Positions 24,124 through 31,736 of a stretch of 64,000 nucleotides of DNA are shown in pieces. The stretch's first letter is position 1. Each line of letters starts with the position of its first letter. The notes beneath the pieces were generated by a model. The model searched no databases. It was not told where the DNA came from and saw nothing but the letters and a program-made list of their open reading frames with translations. Source of the DNA: Lutispora sp003527145 (lineage in GTDB: Bacteria > Bacillota > Clostridia > Lutisporales > Lutisporaceae); the NCBI GenBank assembly GCA_029983695.1, contig JASBZB010000001.1, positions 1 to 64,000 on the forward strand, read 5' to 3'. The position numbers and the translations under genes are program-made.

Positions 24124-24200
24124 GGGCGGTTAGCTCAGCTGGTTAGAGTGCCACGTTGACATCGTGGAGGTCGTTGGTTCGATCCCAATACCGCCCACCA
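24124..24200 (+). tRNA. tRNA-Val (anticodon GAC), CCA encoded
   Basis: A full cloverleaf can be folded: acceptor GGGCGGT/ACCGCCC, D arm GCTC/GAGT (one G-U), anticodon arm CCACG-TTGACAT-CGTGG with GAC as anticodon, and T arm GTTGG/CCAAT (one G-U pair) with loop TTCGATC. The discriminator A and the CCA end are encoded. Confidence 0.96.
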
Positions 24201-24221
24201 AAGCATGAAATCATAAGCATT

Positions 24222-24252
24222 AAAAATTGCGGTGTTATGCACCGCAATTTTT
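24222..24252. terminator. Terminator after tRNA-Val (bidirectional)
   Basis: AAAAATTGCGGTG-ttatg-CACCGCAATTTTT, a perfect 13-bp stem with T runs on both strands. It also serves the convergent M29 peptidase gene. Confidence 0.9.
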
Positions 24253-24268
24253 GAATAATAAGCCATTC

Positions 24269-25384
24269 TTATTTTAGATTTTCAGGATTTAAGCCTTCCA
24301 GTTCTTTTAGTACAAACAGGCCGTTTTTCCGCACCAGCACATCGTCAAACCATATTTCTCCGCCGCCGTATTCAGGAGTTTGAATGAATACCAAATCCCA
24401 ATGCACAGCAGACTTGTTTCCGTTGAAACAATCATCGTAAGAGCTGCCGGGGGTAAAATGGAAGCTTCCCATAATCTTTTCATCAAAGAGGGTATCCTTC
24501 ATCGGCTTTGTTATATACGGGTTTACACCTATGGCAAACTCACCCACATAGCGAGCGCCTTCATCGGTATCAAATATTCTGTTTATTCTTTCGGTGTCGT
24601 TTGCTGTTGCTTTTATGATTTTTCCCTTTGAAAATTCCAGCTTGATGTTCTCGTATGTAAAGCCTTGATATTCTGAAGGGGTATTATAGGTTATATATCC
24701 TTCGACTGAATCCTTTACTGGGGCAGTATAAACCTCTCCGTCAGGAATGTTGGCTTCGCCTGAACATTTAATTGCAGGCAGATTCTTTATAGAGAAGCTT
24801 AAATCCGTATCTTTGCCTCTAATTTTGACTTTATCGGTTTTATCCATTAACTCCTTCAAAGGATTCATCGCCTTATCCATGTTTGAATAGTCAAGGCAGC
24901 AAACATCAAAGAAAAAGTCCTCAAACCTTTCCATGCTCATGCCGGCCATTTGAGCCATAGCATGGCTTGGATACCTCATAACGCACCATTTGGTGTGGGG
25001 GACTCTTATGTCCGAATGAACGGGCTTCGACCAATTTTTCATATAGATGCTCATCTTATCTTCCGGGATGTCCGACCATTCTGAGGAATTGAGCGCACCT
25101 CTGATAGCTATGTAAGCATGCATTTTTTTCATTCTGTCGGCTTCAAAGGATGATAGAGCAAGCATATGTTCTTTACTTGTGTTCATGATCAGATCCTTCA
25201 TAAGCTTTCTGCTCTTAATTGAAAGAAATGGGTTGGCCCCCGCCCTATAGCATTCTCTGATAAGCTCTGAAGCCAATTCATCGCCTGAATCAAATAGCTC
25301 AATGAGAAGATTTTCACCGGGCTTTATGCTTACTGAGTAATTTATTAGATTTTTTGCTAATTGAGATATTCTAGGATCTTTCAA
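24269..25384 (-). CDS. M29 family aminopeptidase (AmpS/AmpT-like)
   Basis: A 371-residue cytoplasmic di-metal aminopeptidase. Family marks include 'CSGEANIPDGEVYTAPVKDSVEGYITYNTPS' (the Glu metal ligand in GE-x-x-Y-T-A-P), 'EFAIGVNPYITKPM' and the terminal 'AVHWDLVFIQTPEYGGGEIWFDDVLVRKNGLFV', which gives the His and Asp ligands. M29 enzymes remove many N-terminal residues without strong preference. The TTG at 25384 follows GGAGGAG. Monocistronic, ending at the tRNA terminator. Confidence 0.9.
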   Translation of the reverse strand: MKDPRISQLAKNLINYSVSIKPGENLLIELFDSGDELASELIRECYRAGANPFLSIKSRKLMKDLIMNTSKEHMLALSSFEADRMKKMHAYIAIRGALNSSEWSDIPEDKMSIYMKNWSKPVHSDIRVPHTKWCVMRYPSHAMAQMAGMSMERFEDFFFDVCCLDYSNMDKAMNPLKELMDKTDKVKIRGKDTDLSFSIKNLPAIKCSGEANIPDGEVYTAPVKDSVEGYITYNTPSEYQGFTYENIKLEFSKGKIIKATANDTERINRIFDTDEGARYVGEFAIGVNPYITKPMKDTLFDEKIMGSFHFTPGSSYDDCFNGNKSAVHWDLVFIQTPEYGGGEIWFDDVLVRKNGLFVLKELEGLNPENLK

Positions 25385-25514
25385 GTTCTCTCCTCCAATT
25401 CGATTGCACTTTTATATTAATCAAATTATATCATAATATAATATAGGTATATAGAATATTCCTGTGGAAAACATATAATTATCACATGTAACAGCTACGA
25501 TTGGGGTTGAAAAA

Positions 25515-26219
25515 ATGAGCGTTGTTGAAAAAGTATATGGAAGAAGCTTTAAAACTATACTATGGTTTGCTGTACCTTTTAAGAAATATTTTGTTCAGAC
25601 TTTTTGCCAGGTTCATATGTTTATCAATAAGCGGGCCTTAGAAATACTAAAAAATGACGGTTATAGGGAAGCTTATGAATTTTTCCTACAATATCTGGAT
25701 GAAATAAATAAAGGTGTTTATTGGGCAGATCAGGATTTCAGAAGCAGAGAGCATTTTTATAATCCATATACGCATAGAGGCTTATACGGATGCAAAAACT
25801 CAAGGCAAAGATTCGCGCGTTATTATGGCTGCGCCAAGGTATATTGGGAATCAGGGGATAAAGAGATGGCCATGACTTATCTTGGAGCAGCGGTGCACCT
25901 TATACAGGATTCCACAGTGCCGCAGCACGGTGATATATATTTATTGAAAAGCCATAGACGTTTTGAACAATGGATTAAAGCAGTCCATGATAGTTTTGAA
26001 AATTACGCAGCTTCTCAAGGCGGTATATATCTTGAGAATCCATATGACTATATCGAAAGGAACGCTAAGGATGCGATTGCAATATATAGAAGATATTCTC
26101 TGATCGCGTGTAGACGGGACAGGTTTTATAGGATTGCAGGCCAGATATTTCCGATGGCTCAAAGAACCACAGCGGGATGCTTTCTAAATTTTTATAAGGA
26201 AGTTGGAGAAAAAATCTAA
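25515..26219 (+). CDS. Zinc-dependent phospholipase C-like protein (no signal peptide)
   Basis: A 234-residue helical protein of the bacterial zinc-dependent phospholipase C/S1-P1 nuclease fold. Metal-site patterns: 'VYWADQDFRSREHFYNP' (D and H), and 'YLGAAVHLIQDSTVPQHG' (H-x3-D-x5-H), the core of this family. In Clostridium perfringens alpha-toxin the mature enzyme begins with a metal-binding Trp after signal cleavage. Here no signal peptide is seen, so the protein is probably cytoplasmic; a basic stretch at the C-terminus (RRYSLIACRRDRFYR) may contact membrane or nucleic acid. The activity is not established. Confidence 0.75.
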   Translation: MSVVEKVYGRSFKTILWFAVPFKKYFVQTFCQVHMFINKRALEILKNDGYREAYEFFLQYLDEINKGVYWADQDFRSREHFYNPYTHRGLYGCKNSRQRFARYYGCAKVYWESGDKEMAMTYLGAAVHLIQDSTVPQHGDIYLLKSHRRFEQWIKAVHDSFENYAASQGGIYLENPYDYIERNAKDAIAIYRRYSLIACRRDRFYRIAGQIFPMAQRTTAGCFLNFYKEVGEKI

Positions 26220-26242
26220 GGCGCCTGTATGGCGCCAAATAA

Positions 26243-26662
26243 TTATTTAAGCATGGAAAATACATATACAAAGCGAGTGGCATGTTCCTGTTCATCTGTT
26301 ATAATCTCGAAAAGCATATCTCTGTGCTTTTTTGAGTTCAGCATGGAGCGTATATCTCTGTATAGTTCCACAGCCTCTAGCTCACCATTGATGCTGCTTT
26401 TGACAGCATCAATATAGTTTTCGTATTTTTCTACTTGAGGGATAGGAATTTCTATAGTTCTGCCCGTTAAATCCCTATATATTTTTTGAAACATCCTGTA
26501 GTGCTTTCCTTCATCCTCATGGGCAAAGCGTACCTGATCCGCTATTTCTCTGCTTGGTGCTGCCTCCATCATCATTTTGTATTTAAGGTAATCATGCCTT
26601 TCGTCTTTCATAGCTTCCCTGAGCAAGTCCAAAAGTTTGCTGTTGTCATCATAATTATCCAT
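26243..26662 (-). CDS. Ferritin-like (rubrerythrin-fold) protein
   Basis: A 139-residue four-helix protein. The di-iron ligands are plausible from 'RFAHEDEGKHYRMF' (E-x2-H) and 'EIITDEQEHATRFVYVF' (E-x2-H) with additional Glu residues in 'INGELEAVELYRDI'. There is no rubredoxin-like C-terminal domain, so it is not a full rubrerythrin. Its role is probably oxidative stress or iron storage; related short forms occur as spore-coat or cytosolic proteins. The ATG at 26662 follows AAGGGGGCC. Confidence 0.75.
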   Translation of the reverse strand: MDNYDDNSKLLDLLREAMKDERHDYLKYKMMMEAAPSREIADQVRFAHEDEGKHYRMFQKIYRDLTGRTIEIPIPQVEKYENYIDAVKSSINGELEAVELYRDIRSMLNSKKHRDMLFEIITDEQEHATRFVYVFSMLK

Positions 26663-26726
26663 ATACCATATGGCCCCCTTAAAGAATCATTAGTATATTA
26701 TATGAAGTTATATAGAAAAGTTTACT

Positions 26727-28478
26727 TTACGTGCTTATTTTCACAAACTCATCCAGCGGAAAGGACATCAGCCTTTCTTCAGCACCGCCCTTTGGGTCTT
26801 TTATTGAAAACAGGATATGCTTGCCTTGCTCCAGGCCGCCCAGCATATCTGCATCAAATATTTCAAACCTTATATATTTAAGCTTCTGTTTCACATCCAT
26901 AGAGATTAGCTCAGGCATATGACTGGCTATATTTTTTTCATTCTTCAAAAAGCTGCTGACTTGCCCCTTGATTGCTGCGCTGTTGAACCTGTGGATACAA
27001 GCCGGCATGTTGGTTCCGATTGACTTAAAGTAGTCAAATTTTAATAATTCATTGAATAAGCAAGATCTCCCTATTATTTTTAATGCGAAACCGTATAAAA
27101 GCTCATAATGGTCAGATATTTTTAAAGATCTGCTAAACCCATCGTTATCAACATAATAAGCACCTAAAGCTTTAAAAAATTGAAAAGGGTTAATATTGTG
27201 CTCTTCAATCAGATATGAAAGGCTCTTGCTAAATCTAGCCGAGTTGTGGAATATTTCTACCAGCTCTTCTATAATTTTTAACTCCAATATATCCTTATAA
27301 CTTACTTCTTTTGTTGACAAGACCTCATAGGGAGGGTGAGCATTATACAAAATACCGTATTTATCAGCGGCCTGTCTCAGCCCAGAACCTCTGAGCAGCT
27401 TCAAAAAGCCAAGCTGAAGCATATTGGATTTCAGATAATAAACGTCGTTAAAGGATTTTTCGAAGCTTTTTATGTCCTCGCAAGGCAGTCCTGCGATGAG
27501 GTCCAAATGCACATGGCAGTTACCTATATCAATGAGCTTTGTTATGTTGTATCTTATACTCTCGAAGCTTTCCGTCCTGCTTATAGTTTCAAGTGTATCA
27601 TCATTTGTAGACTGAACTCCTATTTCAAACTGGAAAATTCCTTTTGGTGCCTTCTTTACCATATCTAAAAAATCAGAGTCTATAAGCTTGGCGGAGATTT
27701 CAAAATGAAAATTAGTATTGCCCTTTTTACTGAGTATGTAGTCCATTATTTTGAGACATCTTTCCTTGCTGCAGTTAAAAGTCCGATCTACGAGCTTAAC
27801 CTGCCTAACATGGTTTTCTATAAATATATTTATATCATTATAAACTCTCTCCAGAGAAAAATATCTTACACCCGTCTCCAAAGAAGAGAGGCAATATTGG
27901 CATTTAAACGGGCAGCCTCTTGAGGTTTCATAATAAAGTATTTTATTCTCCAGGCCGTCAAAAGAAACATATGGGAAAGGTAGCCGGTCAAGGTCGGATA
28001 TGGGATTTCGCAGCTTGTTTATATGGATGATTCCATTTTTATTGCATGCAAGGCCATCTATATTTTGAGCGGACTCACGCCCCGATTTGAGACGAGACGC
28101 AAATTCATAGAAAGTTTCTTCGCCTTCCCCAAAGATAATGTAATCAATCCAAGGGTTTTCTTTCATAGTGGATTCGACATCGTAAGAGACTTCCGGCCCT
28201 CCCAATACGATTATGGAATCCGGCATTACTTTTTTCAGGCTTGATCCCAGCTTCATCACCAATTCCCTGTTCCATATATAGCACGAGAAAGCCATTACAT
28301 CACTATTGCTCAAATATATTTTTTTTATTATGCTGTCAAAGCTGTCGTTTATGCTGAATTCTAATATATATGCTTTTATATTTTTGTTTTGAAGATAGCT
28401 GCTTAAGTATCTTACTGCCAGATTAGAGTGTATAAATTTAGAATTTAAAGCTATGAGAGAGAGCTTTTGTATATCCAT
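26727..28478 (-). CDS. B12-binding domain radical SAM protein
   Basis: A 583-residue cobalamin-dependent radical SAM enzyme (class B type). The N-terminal B12-binding domain covers about residues 5-140 ('LGGPEVSYDVESTMKENPWIDYIIFGEGEETFYEF'). The 4Fe-4S motif C-x3-C-x2-C is 'CPFKCQYC' (about 190-197), followed by the SAM barrel ('FHFEISAKLIDSD', 'DLIAGLPCEDIKSFEKS'). The C-terminal 200 residues match the DUF4080 pattern. Substrate and product are unknown: relatives include methyltransferases and magnesium-protoporphyrin oxidative cyclase-like enzymes. It is transcribed alone, divergent from polX. Confidence 0.85.
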   Translation of the reverse strand: MDIQKLSLIALNSKFIHSNLAVRYLSSYLQNKNIKAYILEFSINDSFDSIIKKIYLSNSDVMAFSCYIWNRELVMKLGSSLKKVMPDSIIVLGGPEVSYDVESTMKENPWIDYIIFGEGEETFYEFASRLKSGRESAQNIDGLACNKNGIIHINKLRNPISDLDRLPFPYVSFDGLENKILYYETSRGCPFKCQYCLSSLETGVRYFSLERVYNDINIFIENHVRQVKLVDRTFNCSKERCLKIMDYILSKKGNTNFHFEISAKLIDSDFLDMVKKAPKGIFQFEIGVQSTNDDTLETISRTESFESIRYNITKLIDIGNCHVHLDLIAGLPCEDIKSFEKSFNDVYYLKSNMLQLGFLKLLRGSGLRQAADKYGILYNAHPPYEVLSTKEVSYKDILELKIIEELVEIFHNSARFSKSLSYLIEEHNINPFQFFKALGAYYVDNDGFSRSLKISDHYELLYGFALKIIGRSCLFNELLKFDYFKSIGTNMPACIHRFNSAAIKGQVSSFLKNEKNIASHMPELISMDVKQKLKYIRFEIFDADMLGGLEQGKHILFSIKDPKGGAEERLMSFPLDEFVKIST

Positions 28479-28699
28479 AGTACGCCTCCGTTTAAAATTG
28501 ATATAATATTAATTATAACAGTAATTTTAATAATTATGATCGCTAGACCGCAGGCAATCGTCTTTATACTGCTCCATGTTTAAAAAAGTCATAATTTTTA
28601 TCTTAAATAAGAATACTGTCAATGTATAAAAGTATATCACATGGTTGCTAATAGAGGATAATTTGTTAGAATGTAATTAATATTGCGAGGTGAGAGTAT

Positions 28700-30418
28700 A
28701 TGGATAAGCGAGAAATCAGCAGGATACTGGAAGAAATAGGGCTTATGCTGGAGATAAAGGGTGATAATCCGTTCAAAATCAAGGCCTATGTGAACGGGGC
28801 AAGAATTTTGGAAATGCTGGAAGGAGAACTGGATGATTATATTGAAGATGATAAAATAGTAGGAATAAAAGGAATAGGAGAGGCCCTGTCGGGAAAAATC
28901 ATTGAGCTTCACAGAACAGGAAGGCTGGAGTTTTATGAAAACCTAAAAAACAGCATACCGCCGGGAATTTTTGATATTTTAAAGATTCAAGGCATAGGGC
29001 CCAAGAAAGCGAAGATGCTGTATGAAAAATTGGGTATAGAAACCGTTGGCGAGCTTGAATACGCCTGCATGGAGAATCGCTTGCTGAGCTTGGAGGGTTT
29101 CGGTGAAAAAACTCAAAGCAAGATACTGAAAGGTATACAGGACATAAAGAGATTCAGCGGACAGTATCTTTATGGATACGTCATAGAAGATGCGGAATCC
29201 ATAAAGGATAAACTTCTTAAATCTCCTTTGGTCATCCGATGTGATATAGCAGGAAGCTTAAGGAGAAAGAAAGAAGTGGTAAAGGATATAGATATCCTGG
29301 CAAGCACAAATCAGCCATTGAAGCTTATGGATTATTTTACTGCTTTTGAAGAGATAGGTGAGGTCGTATCTAAGGGAGAAACAAAGACTTCGGTAAGGCT
29401 GAAAAAAGGGATAATGATGGATTTGAGGGTAGTGGAGGATGTTCAATTTCCCTACGCACTGCACCATTTTACAGGCAGTAAGGAACATAATACGGCTTTA
29501 AGGCATAGGGCCAAAGCTGAGGGAATTAAAATAAATGAGTATGGTTTATTTCAAAATGATAATTTGATTGATTGCAAAACTGAGACTGAGGTTTATAATG
29601 CCCTGGGGCTGAGTTTTATTCCGCCTGAGCTGAGAGAAAATACTGGTGAGATTGAGATGGCGGAAAAAAGAAGTTTGCCTGATTTAGTAATTTATGAGGA
29701 TTTGAAAGGAGCATTTCATATACATACCTCCTATAGCGACGGCTCTTCGGGAATAGCTCAAATGGCAGATGCGGCAAAAAGAATGGGCCTTAGCTATATA
29801 GGGATATCAGATCATAGCCGTTCGGCATTTTATGCGAATGGCTTAAAAGAAGATGACATAAGGAGGCAGATTGAAGAAATTGATGAATATAACTTTAAGT
29901 CCAAAGACTTCAAAATATTTAAAGGGGTTGAGTCAGATATTTTGCCGGATGGTTCTTTAGATTACAGCGATGAGATATTATCCTTGTTTGATTTTGTTAT
30001 TGCATCTGTCCACTCAAACCTGGGCATGGAGAAGGACAAGATGACCGCTAGAATAATAAATGCTATAAAAAACAAGCATACTACTATTATAGGGCACATT
30101 ACAGGAAGGATTCTTCTGGCTCGTGAGGCGTCAGATATGGATATTTATTCAATTATAGATTCTGTGGCTGATAACGACAAAATCATTGAAATAAATTGCG
30201 ATCCGCATAGGCTTGATCTGGATTGGAGATACATAAAATATGCAAAATCCAGGGGTGTAAAATTTGCAATAAATCCTGATGCACATAGCGTAGAAGGCAT
30301 GAAAAATATCAAGCTTGGTGTAGGGATTGCACGTAAAGGATGGCTTGAATCAAAAGATATAATAAATTGCATGGAATGCAGTGAATTGGGGGATTATTTT
30401 GAAAAACAAAAACGATAA
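28700..30418 (+). CDS. polX: DNA polymerase X family protein with PHP domain
   Basis: A 572-residue PolX: N-terminal X-family polymerase (about 1-310) with helix-hairpin-helix elements ('GIKGIGEALSGKIIELH', 'IQGIGPKKAKMLYEKL', 'LEGFGEKTQSKIL') and the catalytic 'CDIAGSLRRKKEVVKDIDILAS', then a C-terminal PHP nuclease domain (about 340-565) with 'HIHTSYSDGSSGI', 'GISDHSRSAFYANG' and 'NPDAHS'. PolX fills short gaps in base excision repair, and PHP adds 3'-5' exonuclease and AP endonuclease activity. It overlaps nth, fitting a shared base-excision repair operon. The ATG at 28700 follows GCGAGGTGAG. Confidence 0.93.
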   Translation: MDKREISRILEEIGLMLEIKGDNPFKIKAYVNGARILEMLEGELDDYIEDDKIVGIKGIGEALSGKIIELHRTGRLEFYENLKNSIPPGIFDILKIQGIGPKKAKMLYEKLGIETVGELEYACMENRLLSLEGFGEKTQSKILKGIQDIKRFSGQYLYGYVIEDAESIKDKLLKSPLVIRCDIAGSLRRKKEVVKDIDILASTNQPLKLMDYFTAFEEIGEVVSKGETKTSVRLKKGIMMDLRVVEDVQFPYALHHFTGSKEHNTALRHRAKAEGIKINEYGLFQNDNLIDCKTETEVYNALGLSFIPPELRENTGEIEMAEKRSLPDLVIYEDLKGAFHIHTSYSDGSSGIAQMADAAKRMGLSYIGISDHSRSAFYANGLKEDDIRRQIEEIDEYNFKSKDFKIFKGVESDILPDGSLDYSDEILSLFDFVIASVHSNLGMEKDKMTARIINAIKNKHTTIIGHITGRILLAREASDMDIYSIIDSVADNDKIIEINCDPHRLDLDWRYIKYAKSRGVKFAINPDAHSVEGMKNIKLGVGIARKGWLESKDIINCMECSELGDYFEKQKR

Positions 30419-31040
30419 GCCTTTATTGGTCATGGAGAAGCTGGCAGAGCTTTATCCTGAAGCTAAATGCGAATTAAGCTTCGAAAATACTTTTCAACTG
30501 TTGGTAGCAACGATGCTAAGTGCTCAATCGACAGATAAAAAGGTTAATGAAGTTACATCAGAACTCTTCAAGCACTATAAAACACCTGATGGCTTTTTAA
30601 CAATGAATCACCATCAATTAGAGGAAAAAATAAAAAAAATTGGGCTTTACAGGAATAAAGCCAAGAACATACTGAACATGTGCAGCATTCTGGTCAGTGA
30701 TCATAATGGAGAAGTTCCCGGTAATATGGAAGATTTGATTTCTCTGCCTGGGGTCGGAAGAAAGACTGCCAATGTTGTATTGAGCAATGGCTTCGGTGTC
30801 CCTGCCATAGCTGTGGATACTCATGTATTCAGGGTATCTAACAGAATAGGCTTAGCTGACAGCAAGAATGTGGACGAAACAGAAAAGCAGCTTATGAGCT
30901 CTTTGCCAAAGGACATCTGGTCATTAGCTCATCATCTTTTGATATGGCATGGAAGAAGAATATGCGATGCTAAAAAACCAAAATGTGAAATATGCAATAT
31001 CAAGGACATTTGTGATTATTATAACAAAGAAAAACGGTAA
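30399..31040 (+). CDS. nth: Endonuclease III (DNA glycosylase/AP lyase)
   Basis: A 213-residue base-excision repair enzyme that removes oxidised pyrimidines. The helix-hairpin-helix 'LPGVGRKTANVVL' carries the catalytic Lys, and the GPD Asp follows in 'AIAVDTHVFRVSNRIGL'. The C-terminal 4Fe-4S ligands C-x6-C-x2-C-x5-C are intact ('CDAKKPKCEICNIKDIC'). I place the start at TTG 30399, 20 bp before the polX stop, behind GGGGGAT; a GTG at 30381 would give six more residues. No terminator follows directly. Confidence 0.93.
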   Translation: MKNKNDKPLLVMEKLAELYPEAKCELSFENTFQLLVATMLSAQSTDKKVNEVTSELFKHYKTPDGFLTMNHHQLEEKIKKIGLYRNKAKNILNMCSILVSDHNGEVPGNMEDLISLPGVGRKTANVVLSNGFGVPAIAVDTHVFRVSNRIGLADSKNVDETEKQLMSSLPKDIWSLAHHLLIWHGRRICDAKKPKCEICNIKDICDYYNKEKR

Positions 31041-31099
31041 TTGAGAAAGGAAATTTGCATTTAGATGCAATAGATGCGTTTAAAATTGCAAGTGTTGAC

Positions 31100-31129
31100 T
31101 TGTCATTATTTAAGCAGAAATGTTATAAT
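31100..31129 (+). promoter_or_regulatory. Promoter of the V-type ATPase operon
   Basis: TTGTCA (31100-31105) and an extended TATAAT (TGT before it, 31124-31129) are 18 bp apart. Transcription should begin near 31136, leaving an untranslated leader of about 275 nt. Confidence 0.7.
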
Positions 31130-31202
31130 TTTAGATATTAAAATAATATAATAATTGTTTCTTTTTTTGAACAGATTATATTGCAGGAATTTATACATTA
31201 GT

Positions 31203-31408
31203 GACGAATAAATACCAATGTTTGTATTAATTCGTCTGTATATTTCCAATGTACTTTGTACAATATGAACAATCCGCGGCGTCAGAGTAGAATCTGAAAG
31301 AGGTGGTGAGAGGTATTGCTGTATATGACATGATATTGCTTTATTGATCTGCGGCAAAGCATATAAGGTATATTGGAAACCCAAAATTATAAATCTAGGG
31401 GGTGACTA
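31203..31408 (+). ncRNA. Structured leader RNA of the Na+ V-ATPase operon (candidate riboswitch)
   Basis: Two helices are directly visible. A 13-position hairpin (31203-31215 with 31224-31236) has one A-A mismatch. Next, 31243-31260 pairs with 31362-31379 over 18 uninterrupted positions (three G-U pairs), closing a 101-nt domain. Inside are CCGCGG/CTGCGG (31274-31279 with 31349-31354) and the TCAGA/TCTGA hairpin (31282-31297). The ribosome binding site GGGGGTGA (31398-31405) sits inside a CTAG/CTAG hairpin before the ATG at 31410. No T run follows the large helix, so translational control is more likely than termination. The ligand is unknown; Na+ is a natural guess because of the genes downstream. 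The stretch 31041-31409 holds only the promoter and this leader. Confidence 0.65.
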
Positions 31409-31409
31409 G

Positions 31410-31736
31410 ATGGCAAAGGATGCGATTGAGACAGTAAAAGAGGCAGAAGAGAAAGCAAAGAAAATATTGCAGGATACGATTTTGGCTTCTAAGAATTCAA
31501 AACAGGAGGCAGAAATTTCGGCTGAACAGGAGCATAAGAGGATACTTTCAGATGCAAAAGCCGAGGCGGAAGATATTAAGAGATTAGCTGTGCAGGAAGG
31601 AGAGGCTATAGCAAAGCCTATCATTGAAAAAGGCATTGAAGCAGCTAAAGCGTTAAATAACCTAAAAGACGAGGATTTAGACTCAGCTGTTAACATTATT
31701 ATCGAGAGGATTGTGAACGCAAATGGCAATAGTTAA
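31410..31736 (+). CDS. ntpF: V-type ATPase peripheral stalk subunit (AhaH/NtpF type, subunit H/G)
   Basis: A 108-residue, almost fully helical, Ala/Glu/Lys-rich protein ('AIETVKEAEEKAKKILQDTILASKNSKQEAEISAEQE') forming a right-handed coiled coil with subunit E as peripheral stalk. It matches the first gene of clostridial and Enterococcus ntp operons. The ATG at 31410 follows GGGGGTGA. It overlaps the next gene by 14 bp, indicating coupled synthesis. Confidence 0.85.
   Translation: MAKDAIETVKEAEEKAKKILQDTILASKNSKQEAEISAEQEHKRILSDAKAEAEDIKRLAVQEGEAIAKPIIEKGIEAAKALNNLKDEDLDSAVNIIIERIVNANGNS

Noticed and set aside
26220..26236. GGCGCC-tgtat-GGCGCC as a terminator between two convergent genes
   Set aside because: The stem is only 6 bp. 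On the minus strand the T run is delayed, and on the plus strand A residues follow. Too weak to annotate.
31243..31379. The 18-bp helix as an intrinsic terminator
   Set aside because: The loop is about 100 nt and no T run follows the 3' arm.
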